Shown: one piece after another, positions 16,962 to 24,406 of the stretch
How the letters are laid out: each line of letters starts with the position of its first letter
Numbering within the stretch: the first letter of the stretch is position 1
Assembly: GCA_964423195.1 (NCBI GenBank)
Contig: CAYRDY010000012.1
Span: forward strand, 1-37,062
Source of the DNA: CAKRHR01 sp964423195
GTDB lineage: Bacteria; Bacillota; Clostridia; Lachnospirales; Lachnospiraceae
Length of the DNA: 37,062 nucleotides
Reading direction: 5' to 3'
Notes under the pieces: model-generated
Seen by the model: only the letters and a program-made list of their open reading frames with translations
Databases searched by the model: none
Told to the model about the DNA's origin: nothing
Program-made: the position numbers and the translations under genes

Positions 16962-17451
16962 TAACAAAAAGAATATTTTGACATTTGCCGGCCTCAAGGC
17001 GATGGAGGACGAACTGTTTGATCTGAAGGTCAACAAGCGCAAGGAGGTCGCGCAAAAGATCAGAGAGGCAAGAGAGCAGGGGGATTTGTCAGAGAATGCC
17101 GAGTACGACGCGGCAAAGGACGAGCAGCGCGATATCGAGGCGCGTATCGAGGAACTTGAGAAATTGCTCAAGAATGTTGAGGTCGTGGACGAGGACGAGG
17201 TGGATCTTGAAACTGTCAGTATCGGCTGCCTTGTGCGTGTCTACGATGCTGAATATGATGAGGAGATGGAGCTAAGAATCGTCGGCTCCACGGAGGCGGA
17301 CAGCTTAAACAACAAAATCTCCAATGAGTCGCCGGTGGGTGCCGCTCTGATCGGGCGCAAGGTCGGCGAGACCGTGGAGGTCGAGACTCAGTCAGGCATT
17401 CTCTTGTTTAAGATCCTGGAGATCCAGAGAGTTGCTCTGCCGGACGAATAA
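16954..17451 (+). CDS. greA: Transcription elongation factor GreA
   Basis: 165 residues, the usual GreA length. GreA enters the RNA polymerase secondary channel and stimulates cleavage of backtracked RNA. The N-terminal coiled coil (about residues 10-80) contains the D-L-S-E-N-A-E-Y-D-A-A loop with the acidic residues at its tip. The C-terminal FKBP-like domain ends S-N-E-S-P-V-G-x-A-L-I-G. Start ATG 16954 lies inside the dusB end (8-nt overlap), with GGAAGGG upstream. A strong terminator closes the operon 22 nt later. Confidence 0.96.
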   Translation: MADNKKNILTFAGLKAMEDELFDLKVNKRKEVAQKIREAREQGDLSENAEYDAAKDEQRDIEARIEELEKLLKNVEVVDEDEVDLETVSIGCLVRVYDAEYDEEMELRIVGSTEADSLNNKISNESPVGAALIGRKVGETVEVETQSGILLFKILEIQRVALPDE

Positions 17452-17473
17452 AAAAATCTATAGGAAAACCCAC

Positions 17474-17508
17474 ACAGGAAATCTCCGGAGAGGTTTCCTG
17501 TTTTTTTT
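17474..17508 (+). terminator. Strong intrinsic terminator after greA
   Basis: ACAGGAAA (17474-17481) pairs with TTTCCTGT (17494-17501). The inner CTC/GAG extends the stem around a CGGA tetraloop, and eight T end the element. It insulates the housekeeping operon from the BMC operon. Confidence 0.93.
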
Positions 17509-17518
17509 GCGCAACTTT

Positions 17519-17640
17519 TTCCACATCATTCAACACGAAAAAGCAATAAATTCCACAATAATATGTTGACAAACAACAAAAAACCACTTATAATAGGCTT
17601 AAAAATGTGGAATCATGTGGAATTATTTGTGATGTGGAGG
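17519..17640 (+). promoter_or_regulatory. Array of TGTGGA operator-like sites around the BMC promoter
   Basis: TTCCACAT (17519-17526) and TTCCACAAT (17551-17559) lie upstream of the -35 box. In the opposite orientation, ATGTGGAAT occurs at 17605-17613 and 17615-17623, and ATGTGGAGG at 17632-17640, overlapping the start-site region and the ribosome binding site of the first gene. The arrangement is five copies of one core, inverted across the promoter. It suggests binding of a repressor, possibly with looping; the DeoR protein encoded at the end of the locus is the natural candidate. Confidence 0.6.
17566..17594 (+). promoter_or_regulatory. Consensus sigma-A promoter of the BMC operon
   Basis: TTGACA (17566-17571), a 17-nt spacer and TATAAT (17589-17594) match the vegetative consensus at all 12 positions. 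The expected transcript start is near 17601, about 45 nt before the first gene. Such a strong promoter implies tight repression when the substrate is absent. Confidence 0.93.
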
Positions 17641-17646
17641 TAGAGC

Positions 17647-20172
17647 ATGAAAAAATATGATTCATCAAGGATTCCCAAATCTGAACGCATCACGAGACTG
17701 GTGGCAAATCTGTTTGCGAAGATGCCGGAGATCGAGTCGGCCAGGGCGAGGCTTTTGACGGAATCTTTCCGGCAGACGGAGAATGAGCCGATGGTTATGC
17801 GCAAGGCGAAAGCCTTCGCCCATATACTGGACAACATTCCCATCATTATTCGTGATGAGGAACTGATCGTGGGCAGTTCGACGCTTGCACCGCGCGGCTG
17901 CCAGACTTACCCGGAGTTTTCCTATGAGTGGTTGGAGGCAGAGTTTGAGACCGTGGCGACAAGGGAGGCTGACCCGTTTTTTATCTCTGATCAGGCGAAG
18001 CGGGAAATTAGGGAAGCGGACAGCTACTGGAAGGGGAAAACGACCAGTGAGCTGGCCACGGCCTATATGGCGCCGGAGACGCTGCGGGCCATGGCACACC
18101 ATATGTTTACGCCGGGCAACTATTTTTACAATGGCGTGGGCCATATCACCGTTCAGTATGAGAAAGTCCTGGCGATCGGCTACGAGGGCATCATGCGGGA
18201 GATACGGGAGGAGCTCGCGGTATGCCGTGTCGGGGATGCCGATTACGCGACCAAGAGCCGCCTGCTGCAGGCGATGCTGATCAGCTGCGAGGCCGTCATC
18301 CGCTATGCGAACCGATACGCGGATCTGGCTGAGGAGGAAGCGGGCACGTGCAGGGATGAGAGCCGCAGGAGAGAATTATTGAGGATCGCTTCCAACTGCA
18401 GGCAGGTCCCGGCCAGGGGCGCCAGGGACTTCTATGAAGCCTGCCAGAGTTTCTGGTTCGTGCAGCAGCTTTTGCAGCTGGAGTCGTCGGGACACTCGAT
18501 TTCTCCGGGGCGTTTTGACCAGTATATGTACCCCTATTACGCGAAGGACAGGGCGGAGGGAAAGATCACCCGTGAGTTTGCCCAGGAATTGCTGGATTGT
18601 GTCTGGGTGAAGTTAAATGACCTCAACAAATGCCGCGATGAGCAGAGCGCCAAGGGGTTCTCAGGCTACAGCCTGTTTCAGAACCTGATCGTGGGCGGGC
18701 AGAACGCGGAGGGCGAGGACGTGACGAATGACCTGTCATTTATGTGCATCGAGGCCTCATTTCATGTCTTTCTGCCGCAGCCGTCACTGTCCATCCGCAT
18801 CTGGAACAAGACGCCGCATGACCTTTTTTTCAGGGCGGCGGAATTGACGCGCACGGGCATCGGACTTCCGGCGTACTACAATGACGAGGTGATCATCCCG
18901 TCACTGATGAGCCGCGGCCTGACGCTGGAGGACGCGAGGACTTACGATATCATCGGCTGCGTCGAGCCTCAGAAGGGCGGAAAGACGAACGGCTGGCATG
19001 ACGCCGCGTTTTTCAATATGTGCCGTCCACTGGAGATGGTATTCTCGAACGGCATAGACTGCGGTGAGCAGATCGGGCCGCAGACAGGCGATGTCGAGGA
19101 GATGCAGACTTTCGATGCGTTTTATGACGCCTACAAGGCGCAGATGGAGTATTTTATTTCGCTGCTCGTCAACGCGGATAATGCGATAGACCAGGCACAC
19201 GCGGAGCGCGCGCCGCTGCCGTTTCTGGCATGTATGGTGGACGACTGCATCAAGCGCGGCAAGACCTGTGAGCAGGGCGGCGCGGTCTACAATTTTACGG
19301 GGCCGCAGGGCTTCGGCATCGCCAACGTGGCGGATTCCCTGATCGCTGTCAGGAAACTCGTGTTTGAGGACAAGTCCGTGTCGATGGCGGAGTTTAAGAA
19401 GGCGCTGCTGTTCAATTACGGCAAGGAAGTCAATGAGCTTGTCGTCTCGCAGGTGGCGGGACAGGTGGCGCGGGAGTTTGCCGCCAGGGGTGTCACGGCG
19501 GATGCGCGTACCGTCGCCGCGGCGACACAGGAAGTGATCAGGACTTCCGTCGATGCCGGGGAGCAGAAAGAATTTCAGAGAATTTTGGACTTGATTGATG
19601 AGATACCGAAGTTTGGCAATGACATCGAGGAGATTGACCGCTTCGCGAGGGATGCAGCCTATACATACACGAAACCGCTGCTGAAATATAAAAATCCGCG
19701 CGGCGGCACGTTCCAGGCCGGCCTGTATCCGGTCTCGGCCAATGTGCCTCTGGGCGCCCAGACCGGTGCCACCCCGGACGGACGACTGGCGGGAATGCCT
19801 GTGGCGGACGGCGTGTCACCGTCGGCGGGGAAGGACACGCACGGACCGACGGCCGCGGCCAATTCCGTTGCGACGCTCGACCACGGCATCGCATCCAACG
19901 GGACGCTGTTTAACCAGAAGTTCCACCCGTCGGCCTTAAACAGCGACGAGGCGCTGGAAAAATTTGTCAGCCTGATCCAGACCTATTTTGATAAGAAGGG
20001 CAGCCATATGCAGTTCAATGTCGTATCGAGGGAGACGCTGCTCGACGCCCAGAAGCATCCTGAGAATTACCGGCATCTGGTGGTGCGCGTGGCGGGTTAC
20101 AGCGCCCTGTTCACAACACTGTCAAAGAGTCTTCAGGATGACATTATCCGCAGGACCGAACAGGGCTTCTGA
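17647..20172 (+). CDS. Glycyl radical 1,2-propanediol dehydratase (B12-independent)
   Basis: 841 residues. The radical enzyme removes water from 1,2-propanediol to give propionaldehyde inside the microcompartment. The catalytic Cys438 and Glu440 lie in G-C-V-E-P. The glycyl radical site is Gly817 in V-R-V-A-G-Y-S. His166, His283, Ser284 and Asp452 occupy the substrate-binding positions known from the Clostridium butyricum glycerol dehydratase. These His and Asp residues, with the G-A-T-P-D-G-R and N-G-T-L-F-N-Q-K-F-H-P segments, separate it from choline lyase CutC and from pyruvate formate-lyase. Cys438 and Gly817 coincide with the numbering I recall for the Roseburia inulinivorans diol dehydratase. 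GGAGG lies 6 nt before ATG 17647. Glycerol is a possible alternative substrate; the aldolase in the operon favours propanediol. Confidence 0.92.
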   Translation: MKKYDSSRIPKSERITRLVANLFAKMPEIESARARLLTESFRQTENEPMVMRKAKAFAHILDNIPIIIRDEELIVGSSTLAPRGCQTYPEFSYEWLEAEFETVATREADPFFISDQAKREIREADSYWKGKTTSELATAYMAPETLRAMAHHMFTPGNYFYNGVGHITVQYEKVLAIGYEGIMREIREELAVCRVGDADYATKSRLLQAMLISCEAVIRYANRYADLAEEEAGTCRDESRRRELLRIASNCRQVPARGARDFYEACQSFWFVQQLLQLESSGHSISPGRFDQYMYPYYAKDRAEGKITREFAQELLDCVWVKLNDLNKCRDEQSAKGFSGYSLFQNLIVGGQNAEGEDVTNDLSFMCIEASFHVFLPQPSLSIRIWNKTPHDLFFRAAELTRTGIGLPAYYNDEVIIPSLMSRGLTLEDARTYDIIGCVEPQKGGKTNGWHDAAFFNMCRPLEMVFSNGIDCGEQIGPQTGDVEEMQTFDAFYDAYKAQMEYFISLLVNADNAIDQAHAERAPLPFLACMVDDCIKRGKTCEQGGAVYNFTGPQGFGIANVADSLIAVRKLVFEDKSVSMAEFKKALLFNYGKEVNELVVSQVAGQVAREFAARGVTADARTVAAATQEVIRTSVDAGEQKEFQRILDLIDEIPKFGNDIEEIDRFARDAAYTYTKPLLKYKNPRGGTFQAGLYPVSANVPLGAQTGATPDGRLAGMPVADGVSPSAGKDTHGPTAAANSVATLDHGIASNGTLFNQKFHPSALNSDEALEKFVSLIQTYFDKKGSHMQFNVVSRETLLDAQKHPENYRHLVVRVAGYSALFTTLSKSLQDDIIRRTEQGF

Positions 20173-20173
20173 G

Positions 20174-21118
20174 ATGGCAGAGAAAANNNNNNNNNNNNNN
20201 NNNNNNNNNNNNNNNNNNNNNNNNNNNNNNNNNNNNNNNNNNNNNNNNNNNNNNNNNNNNNNNNNNNNNNNNNNNNNNNNNNNNNNAGCGGCCAGTGTGA
20301 GAGACTATGCCGATGATAGCGTGATGCGATCGCTCCTTAAGACGCGGGGGCGCATCTTTGATATCCAGCGGTATTCCATTCATGACGGGTCGGGTATCCG
20401 CACGATTGTATTTCTGAAGGGCTGTGTGCTGCGCTGCCGGTGGTGCTGCAATCCTGAGTCCCAGTCCTATGAGATTGAGACGATGACGGTGGACGGCAAG
20501 CCGAGCGTGGTGGGTCGGGATGTCACCGTGGCGGAGGTGCTGGAGACGGTCGAGAGGGACCGGGGCTATTATCGCCGCAGCAACGGAGGGATGACCCTCT
20601 CCGGCGGGGAGAGCCTGTGCCAGCCCGCGTTCGCGGGGGCGCTATTGGCCGCGGCCAAGGCGCGGGGCATCACGACAGCGATGGAGAGCATGGGATGCGC
20701 ACCCTATGAGGTGATTGAAAAAATCCTGCCGTACCTCGACACATATCTGATGGATATCAAGCACACAAATCCTGCCAAACACAGGGAATTTACCGGAAGA
20801 TCCAACGAGCTGATGCTTGAGAACGCGCGCAGGATCGCGGCTTCGGGCAAGACAGAGCTGATTATCCGTGTGCCGGTGATTCCGACATTCAATGACACGG
20901 CGGAGGAGATCGCGTCGATCGCGCGCTTTGCGGATCAGCTTCCGGGCGTCTCGCGGATCCATCTGCTGCCGTATCACAGGCTCGGACAGGATAAATATGC
21001 AGCGCTCGGCAGACCCTATCTGATGGGGGACATTTTGCCGCCTGAGATGGAGAAAATGGCGATGCTCAAAAAAGTGGTCGAAAATACAAGTAACTTAAGA
21101 TGCCGGATCGGCGGATAG
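20174..21118 (+). CDS. Radical-SAM activating enzyme for the glycyl radical enzyme (interrupted by gap)
   Basis: It starts ATGGCAGAGAAA one base after the dehydratase stop, runs into a 100-N gap and continues to 21118. The visible part shows D-I-Q-R-Y-S-I-H-D-G-S-G-I-R-T, then the C-x3-C-x2-C cluster motif (G-C-V-L-R-C-R-W-C), N-P-E-S-Q and M-T-L-S-G-G-E. Activases use AdoMet and a [4Fe-4S] cluster to form the glycyl radical. Most dehydratase activases insert a ferredoxin-like domain with eight cysteines after N-P-E-S-Q. Here only about 15 residues without Cys link it to the G-R-D-V-T-V-A-E-V-L strand. At least 25 residues precede the usual start of the fold, so the N-terminus carries an extension of unknown length. 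The frame is kept across the gap only by the placeholder length. Confidence 0.88.
   Translation: MAEKXXXXXXXXXXXXXXXXXXXXXXXXXXXXXXXXXXAASVRDYADDSVMRSLLKTRGRIFDIQRYSIHDGSGIRTIVFLKGCVLRCRWCCNPESQSYEIETMTVDGKPSVVGRDVTVAEVLETVERDRGYYRRSNGGMTLSGGESLCQPAFAGALLAAAKARGITTAMESMGCAPYEVIEKILPYLDTYLMDIKHTNPAKHREFTGRSNELMLENARRIAASGKTELIIRVPVIPTFNDTAEEIASIARFADQLPGVSRIHLLPYHRLGQDKYAALGRPYLMGDILPPEMEKMAMLKKVVENTSNLRCRIGG
20187..20286. other. Assembly gap of 100 N in the 5' part of the activase gene
   Basis: Exactly 100 N, probably a placeholder. Its true length is unknown; a small additional gene between dehydratase and activase cannot be excluded. Confidence 0.97.
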
Positions 21119-21136
21119 TATTTGGAGGAGGCGCCT

Positions 21137-21505
21137 ATGTCAGAGACGATTTTGAAGGACGGCATGCGGATCATACAGGAATCCGTGCCCGGCCGGCAGG
21201 TGACGCTGGCGCACATGATCGCCAGCCCTGATCCGATACTCTATGAGAAGCTGGGGCTTGACCCGCGTCTGGACTATGAAAAGAGCGCGATCGGCATCAC
21301 GACGGTCACACCGTCGGAGACGGCGATCATCATGGCGGATGTGGCGATGAAGTCCAGCGGCGTGACACTGGGCTTTGTGGATCGCTTCAGCGGGTCCCTG
21401 ATCGTGACCGGAACGGTCAGTCAGGTGGAGGAAGCCCTGGAGTCCGTCAACCGCTATGTGCGCGACCGGCTGGGCTACAGCGTCTGTGAGCTGACCAAGA
21501 CATGA
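21137..21505 (+). CDS. EutS/PduU-type microcompartment shell protein
   Basis: 122 residues, a circularly permuted BMC domain forming shell hexamers. Q-E-S-V-P-G-R-Q-V-T-L-A-H-M-I-A near the N-terminus, I-G-I-T-T-V-T-P-S-E-T-A-I-I-M-A-D in the middle and G-F-V-D-R-F-S-G-S-L follow EutS and PduU closely. The N-terminal strand of this group forms a beta barrel over the pore. GGAGG about 10 nt before ATG 21137 supports the start. It overlaps the GTPase gene by ATGA, the same pairing as eutS-eutP and pduU-pduV. Confidence 0.92.
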   Translation: MSETILKDGMRIIQESVPGRQVTLAHMIASPDPILYEKLGLDPRLDYEKSAIGITTVTPSETAIIMADVAMKSSGVTLGFVDRFSGSLIVTGTVSQVEEALESVNRYVRDRLGYSVCELTKT

Positions 21506-21960
21506 GGAAGATGGTGCTCATGGGGCGCAGCGGTGCGGGGAAGACGACGCTCACTCAGGCGCTGCGCGGAGAGGAGATTCACTACGACAAGACCCAGTAT
21601 GTCAAGCACGGCGAGATGGTGATCGACACGCCGGGCGAGTATTCACAGAGCCATAGGCTGGCCAAGGCTCTGGCGCTCTACACCTATGAGGCGGATATCG
21701 TGGGACTTCTGGTGGCCTCCGATGAGCCCTACAGCCTGTTTCCGCCGTGCGTGGCCGGGCAGGCCAACCGCGAGGTGATCGGGATCGTGACAAAGATTGA
21801 TCTGCCGAATGCCAATGTGCCGCTGGCCGACCGGTGGCTTAGGCTGGCCGGCTGCAAGAAGATTTTCCATGTGAATTCGCTGGGCGGTACGGGCATCGGG
21901 GAGATCCTTGATTATCTGAGGCAGGATATAGAAAAGACAAAGGTGAGCGCCCTGCGGTGA
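21502..21960 (+). CDS. EutP/PduV-like small GTPase
   Basis: 152 residues. A P-loop G-R-S-G-A-G-K-T lies near residue 8, D-T-P-G-E near residue 43 and the base-recognition T-K-I-D near residue 98. EutP/PduV proteins accompany microcompartment operons. They have been linked to compartment positioning or to acetate kinase-like activity, and the role is unsettled. It is translated from an ATGA overlap with the EutS-like gene. Between it and the aldolase gene, CGCCCTGCGGTGAG occurs twice (21948 and 21982 regions), another short duplication. Confidence 0.88.
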   Translation: MRKMVLMGRSGAGKTTLTQALRGEEIHYDKTQYVKHGEMVIDTPGEYSQSHRLAKALALYTYEADIVGLLVASDEPYSLFPPCVAGQANREVIGIVTKIDLPNANVPLADRWLRLAGCKKIFHVNSLGGTGIGEILDYLRQDIEKTKVSALR

Positions 21961-22024
21961 GTGAATAAGAAAATAAAGCGAACGCCCTGCGGTGAGCGGG
22001 CGGGAAAATAGGAGGATTTATTTT

Positions 22025-22861
22025 ATGGTCAATGAAATGGAGATCAAAAAACAGATTTGCGACATCGGCAAACGTATTTACAACCGCAACATGGTGGCGG
22101 CAAACGACGGCAATATTTCCGTCAAGCTCAATGACCACGAGTTCCTTTGCACGCCGACGGGCGTTTCCAAGGGCTTCATGACACCGGAGTTTATCTGCAA
22201 GGTGGATGAAAACGGCAACGTGCTGCAGGCCAATAGGGGTTTCAAGCCGTCCTCGGAGATCAAGATGCACATGCGCGTCTATCAGAAGCGCCCGGATGTG
22301 GGGGCGGTCGTGCACGCGCACCCGACCTACGCGACATCCTTTGCGATCGCAGGCATCCCGCTGACACAGCCGATCATGCCGGAGGCCGTGATCGCTCTGG
22401 GCTGCGTCCCGATCGCGGAGTACGGCACGCCGTCCACGATGGAGATTCCGGACAATCTGGAAAAATACCTGCCGTATTTTGACGCGGTGCTGCTCGAAAA
22501 TCACGGCGCCCTGACGTGGAGTACGGATCTTCTGGCAGCCTACCACAAGATGGAGAGCGTGGAATTTTACGCGGAGCTGCTCTATAAATCCAAGATGCTC
22601 GGCGGGCCGAAAGAGTTTGACAAGGAAAACATTAAGAAGCTCTATGAGATCCGGAGAAAATTCGGCATGCCGGGCAAACATCCGGCCAACATCTGCCTCA
22701 ACAAGGACAGGGAGAATTGCCACAACTGCGGCGGCTGCGCGGAGGATTATTCCAAGATGCCGGGCTATCAGTATAATTTCGGCTGCGACGACGATGACTC
22801 CGGAATTGATGAAAAAGCCATCGCGGAGATCGTCAGACAGGTCATCGCAAACATGAAATAA
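22025..22861 (+). CDS. Class II aldolase (L-fuculose-1-phosphate aldolase type) with encapsulation peptide
   Basis: 278 residues. The zinc enzyme splits deoxyhexulose 1-phosphates into DHAP and lactaldehyde. N-D-G-N-I-S is near residue 28, H-A-H-P-T-Y-A-T near residue 96 and L-E-N-H-G-A near residue 155. The catalytic domain ends near residue 205, close to the normal full length of about 215. The added tail contains Cys224, Cys232, Cys235, Cys238 and Cys254, with C-H-N-C-G-G-C resembling a metal-binding motif. The tail ends in the amphipathic helix D-E-K-A-I-A-E-I-V-R-Q-V-I-A-N-M-K, an encapsulation peptide. AGGAGG lies 9 nt before ATG 22025. Fuculose or rhamnulose phosphate is the likely substrate; no kinase or isomerase for them is in the window. 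Confidence 0.9.
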   Translation: MVNEMEIKKQICDIGKRIYNRNMVAANDGNISVKLNDHEFLCTPTGVSKGFMTPEFICKVDENGNVLQANRGFKPSSEIKMHMRVYQKRPDVGAVVHAHPTYATSFAIAGIPLTQPIMPEAVIALGCVPIAEYGTPSTMEIPDNLEKYLPYFDAVLLENHGALTWSTDLLAAYHKMESVEFYAELLYKSKMLGGPKEFDKENIKKLYEIRRKFGMPGKHPANICLNKDRENCHNCGGCAEDYSKMPGYQYNFGCDDDDSGIDEKAIAEIVRQVIANMK

Positions 22862-22882
22862 ACTCGCAAACATGAAATAAAC
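22845..22882 (+). repeat. Perfect 19-bp tandem duplication at the aldolase 3' end
   Basis: TCGCAAACATGAAATAAAC occurs at 22845-22863 and again at 22864-22882 without a mismatch. The first copy encodes the last four residues and the stop codon of the aldolase. The perfect identity suggests a recent duplication. Confidence 0.95.
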
Positions 22883-23000
22883 GAGGGTGTATCAGAAAAG
22901 CATGACAGGGGTAAACGGACATACAAGGAACGGAGTTGTCTGTCTAGGTGGCGCGCACGGGCGCGTCAAAAAAAGGGTATCGTGATGAGGAGGTGATCAT

Positions 23001-24392
23001 GTGGAAATAAGTGAGGGTCAGATAGCGCGAATTGTCGGCGAGGTGATGGCTAAGATGCAGCTCTCCCAGGACACTTCCGGTATGCACGGCGTATACAAGG
23101 ACATGGACACAGCGATTGAAAAGGCGAAGGAAGCGCAGAAAGTCGTGCGCCTGATGTCCATGGACCAGAGAGAAAAAATTATTTCCATCATTCGCGGAAA
23201 GATCAAGGAAAACGCGGAGACGATTGCGCGCATGGGTGTTGAGGAGACAGGCATGGGCAATGTCGGCGATAAAATTTTGAAACATCTCTTGGTGGCGGAG
23301 AAGACGCCGGGCACGGAAGACATCCGGACGCAGGCATGGTCGGGTGACCGGGGGCTGACACTGGTCGAGATGGGGCCTTTTGGCGTCATCGGTGCGATCA
23401 CGCCGTGTACCAATCCGAGCGAGACGGTGCTTTGCAATACGATCGGAATGTTTGCCGGAGGTAACACGGTGGTTTTCAATCCGCACCCGCAGGCGATCAA
23501 GACATCCATCTATACCATTAATCTCTTGAATGAGGCGTCCCTGGAGGGCGGCGGTCCGGACAATATCGCCTGTACCGTCGAGCACCCGACGCTGGAGACC
23601 AGCGCGGTGATGATGAAACATAAGGATATTCCGCTGCTTGTGGCCACGGGCGGTCCGGGCGTGGTGACGGCCGTATTGTCGAGCGGCAAGCGCGGCATCG
23701 GCGCCGGCGCGGGCAATCCGCCGGCACTGGTCGATGAGACGGCCGACATCCGAAAGGCGGCGGAGGATATCGTCAACGGCTGCACTTTTGACAATAATCT
23801 GCCGTGCATCGCGGAGAAAGAAGTGGTCGCCGTGGACAGTATCTGTGATGAACTGATGCGGTATATGGTCGAGGAGCAGGGCTGTTATCCGGCGTCGGCC
23901 GAGATACAGCAGAGATTGATCTCGACCGTGATGGACGAGAAGGGCCGCTTAAACCGCAAGTGTGTGGGCCGTTCAGCCAGAGTGTTGCTCAAGATGGTGG
24001 GCGTTGATGTGCCGGAAAATATCCGATGTATCATCTTTGAGGGCCCGAAGGAGCATCCGCTCATCAGCACGGAGCTGATGATGCCGATTCTCGGTGTGGT
24101 GCGGGCAAAGGACTTCGACGACGCGGTGGAACAGGCCGTGTGGCTGGAGCATGGCAATCGCCATTCCGCACACATTCACTCGAAAAATGTCGACCGCATC
24201 ACGGCCTATGCGCGGGCGATGGACACGGCGATCCTGGTCAAAAACGGGCCGAGTTACGCTGCCCTGGGCTTTGGCGGCGAGGGATTTCCGACGTTTACCA
24301 TCGCCAGCCGCACCGGCGAGGGACTCACGAGCGCGGCGACATTTACCAAGCGCAGACGCTGTACGATGTCTGACAGCTTATGCATCCGATAG
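23001..24392 (+). CDS. CoA-acylating propionaldehyde dehydrogenase (PduP-like) with encapsulation peptide
   Basis: 463 residues. It converts propionaldehyde, NAD+ and CoA to propionyl-CoA inside the compartment. The Rossmann part has A-I-T-P-C-T-N-P near residue 135, and the catalytic Cys lies in F-D-N-N-L-P-C-I-A-E-K-E near residue 271. The PduP/EutE-type sequence continues to the end. The N-terminus E-G-Q-I-A-R-I-V-G-E-V-M-A-K-M is an amphipathic helix, then a linker, typical of an encapsulation peptide. The start is GTG 23001: the overlapping ATG (22999) reads only three codons. The site AGGAGGTGATC just upstream matches the 16S rRNA 3' end over 11 bases, which compensates for the GTG. The 139 nt before it contain no gene. 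Confidence 0.94.
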   Translation: MEISEGQIARIVGEVMAKMQLSQDTSGMHGVYKDMDTAIEKAKEAQKVVRLMSMDQREKIISIIRGKIKENAETIARMGVEETGMGNVGDKILKHLLVAEKTPGTEDIRTQAWSGDRGLTLVEMGPFGVIGAITPCTNPSETVLCNTIGMFAGGNTVVFNPHPQAIKTSIYTINLLNEASLEGGGPDNIACTVEHPTLETSAVMMKHKDIPLLVATGGPGVVTAVLSSGKRGIGAGAGNPPALVDETADIRKAAEDIVNGCTFDNNLPCIAEKEVVAVDSICDELMRYMVEEQGCYPASAEIQQRLISTVMDEKGRLNRKCVGRSARVLLKMVGVDVPENIRCIIFEGPKEHPLISTELMMPILGVVRAKDFDDAVEQAVWLEHGNRHSAHIHSKNVDRITAYARAMDTAILVKNGPSYAALGFGGEGFPTFTIASRTGEGLTSAATFTKRRRCTMSDSLCIR

Positions 24393-24406
24393 GAGGGAAG
24401 ACAGGC

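Noticed and set aside
17647..20172. Choline TMA-lyase (CutC) or pyruvate formate-lyase as identity of the glycyl radical enzyme
   Set aside because: The His166/His283/Asp452 set and overall sequence follow diol/glycerol dehydratase, and the operon has a fuculose-type aldolase but no choline genes.
21137..21960. Ethanolamine utilisation operon, suggested by EutS- and EutP-like genes
   Set aside because: No ethanolamine ammonia-lyase or B12 genes are present; the same shell and GTPase pair also occurs in propanediol-type loci.
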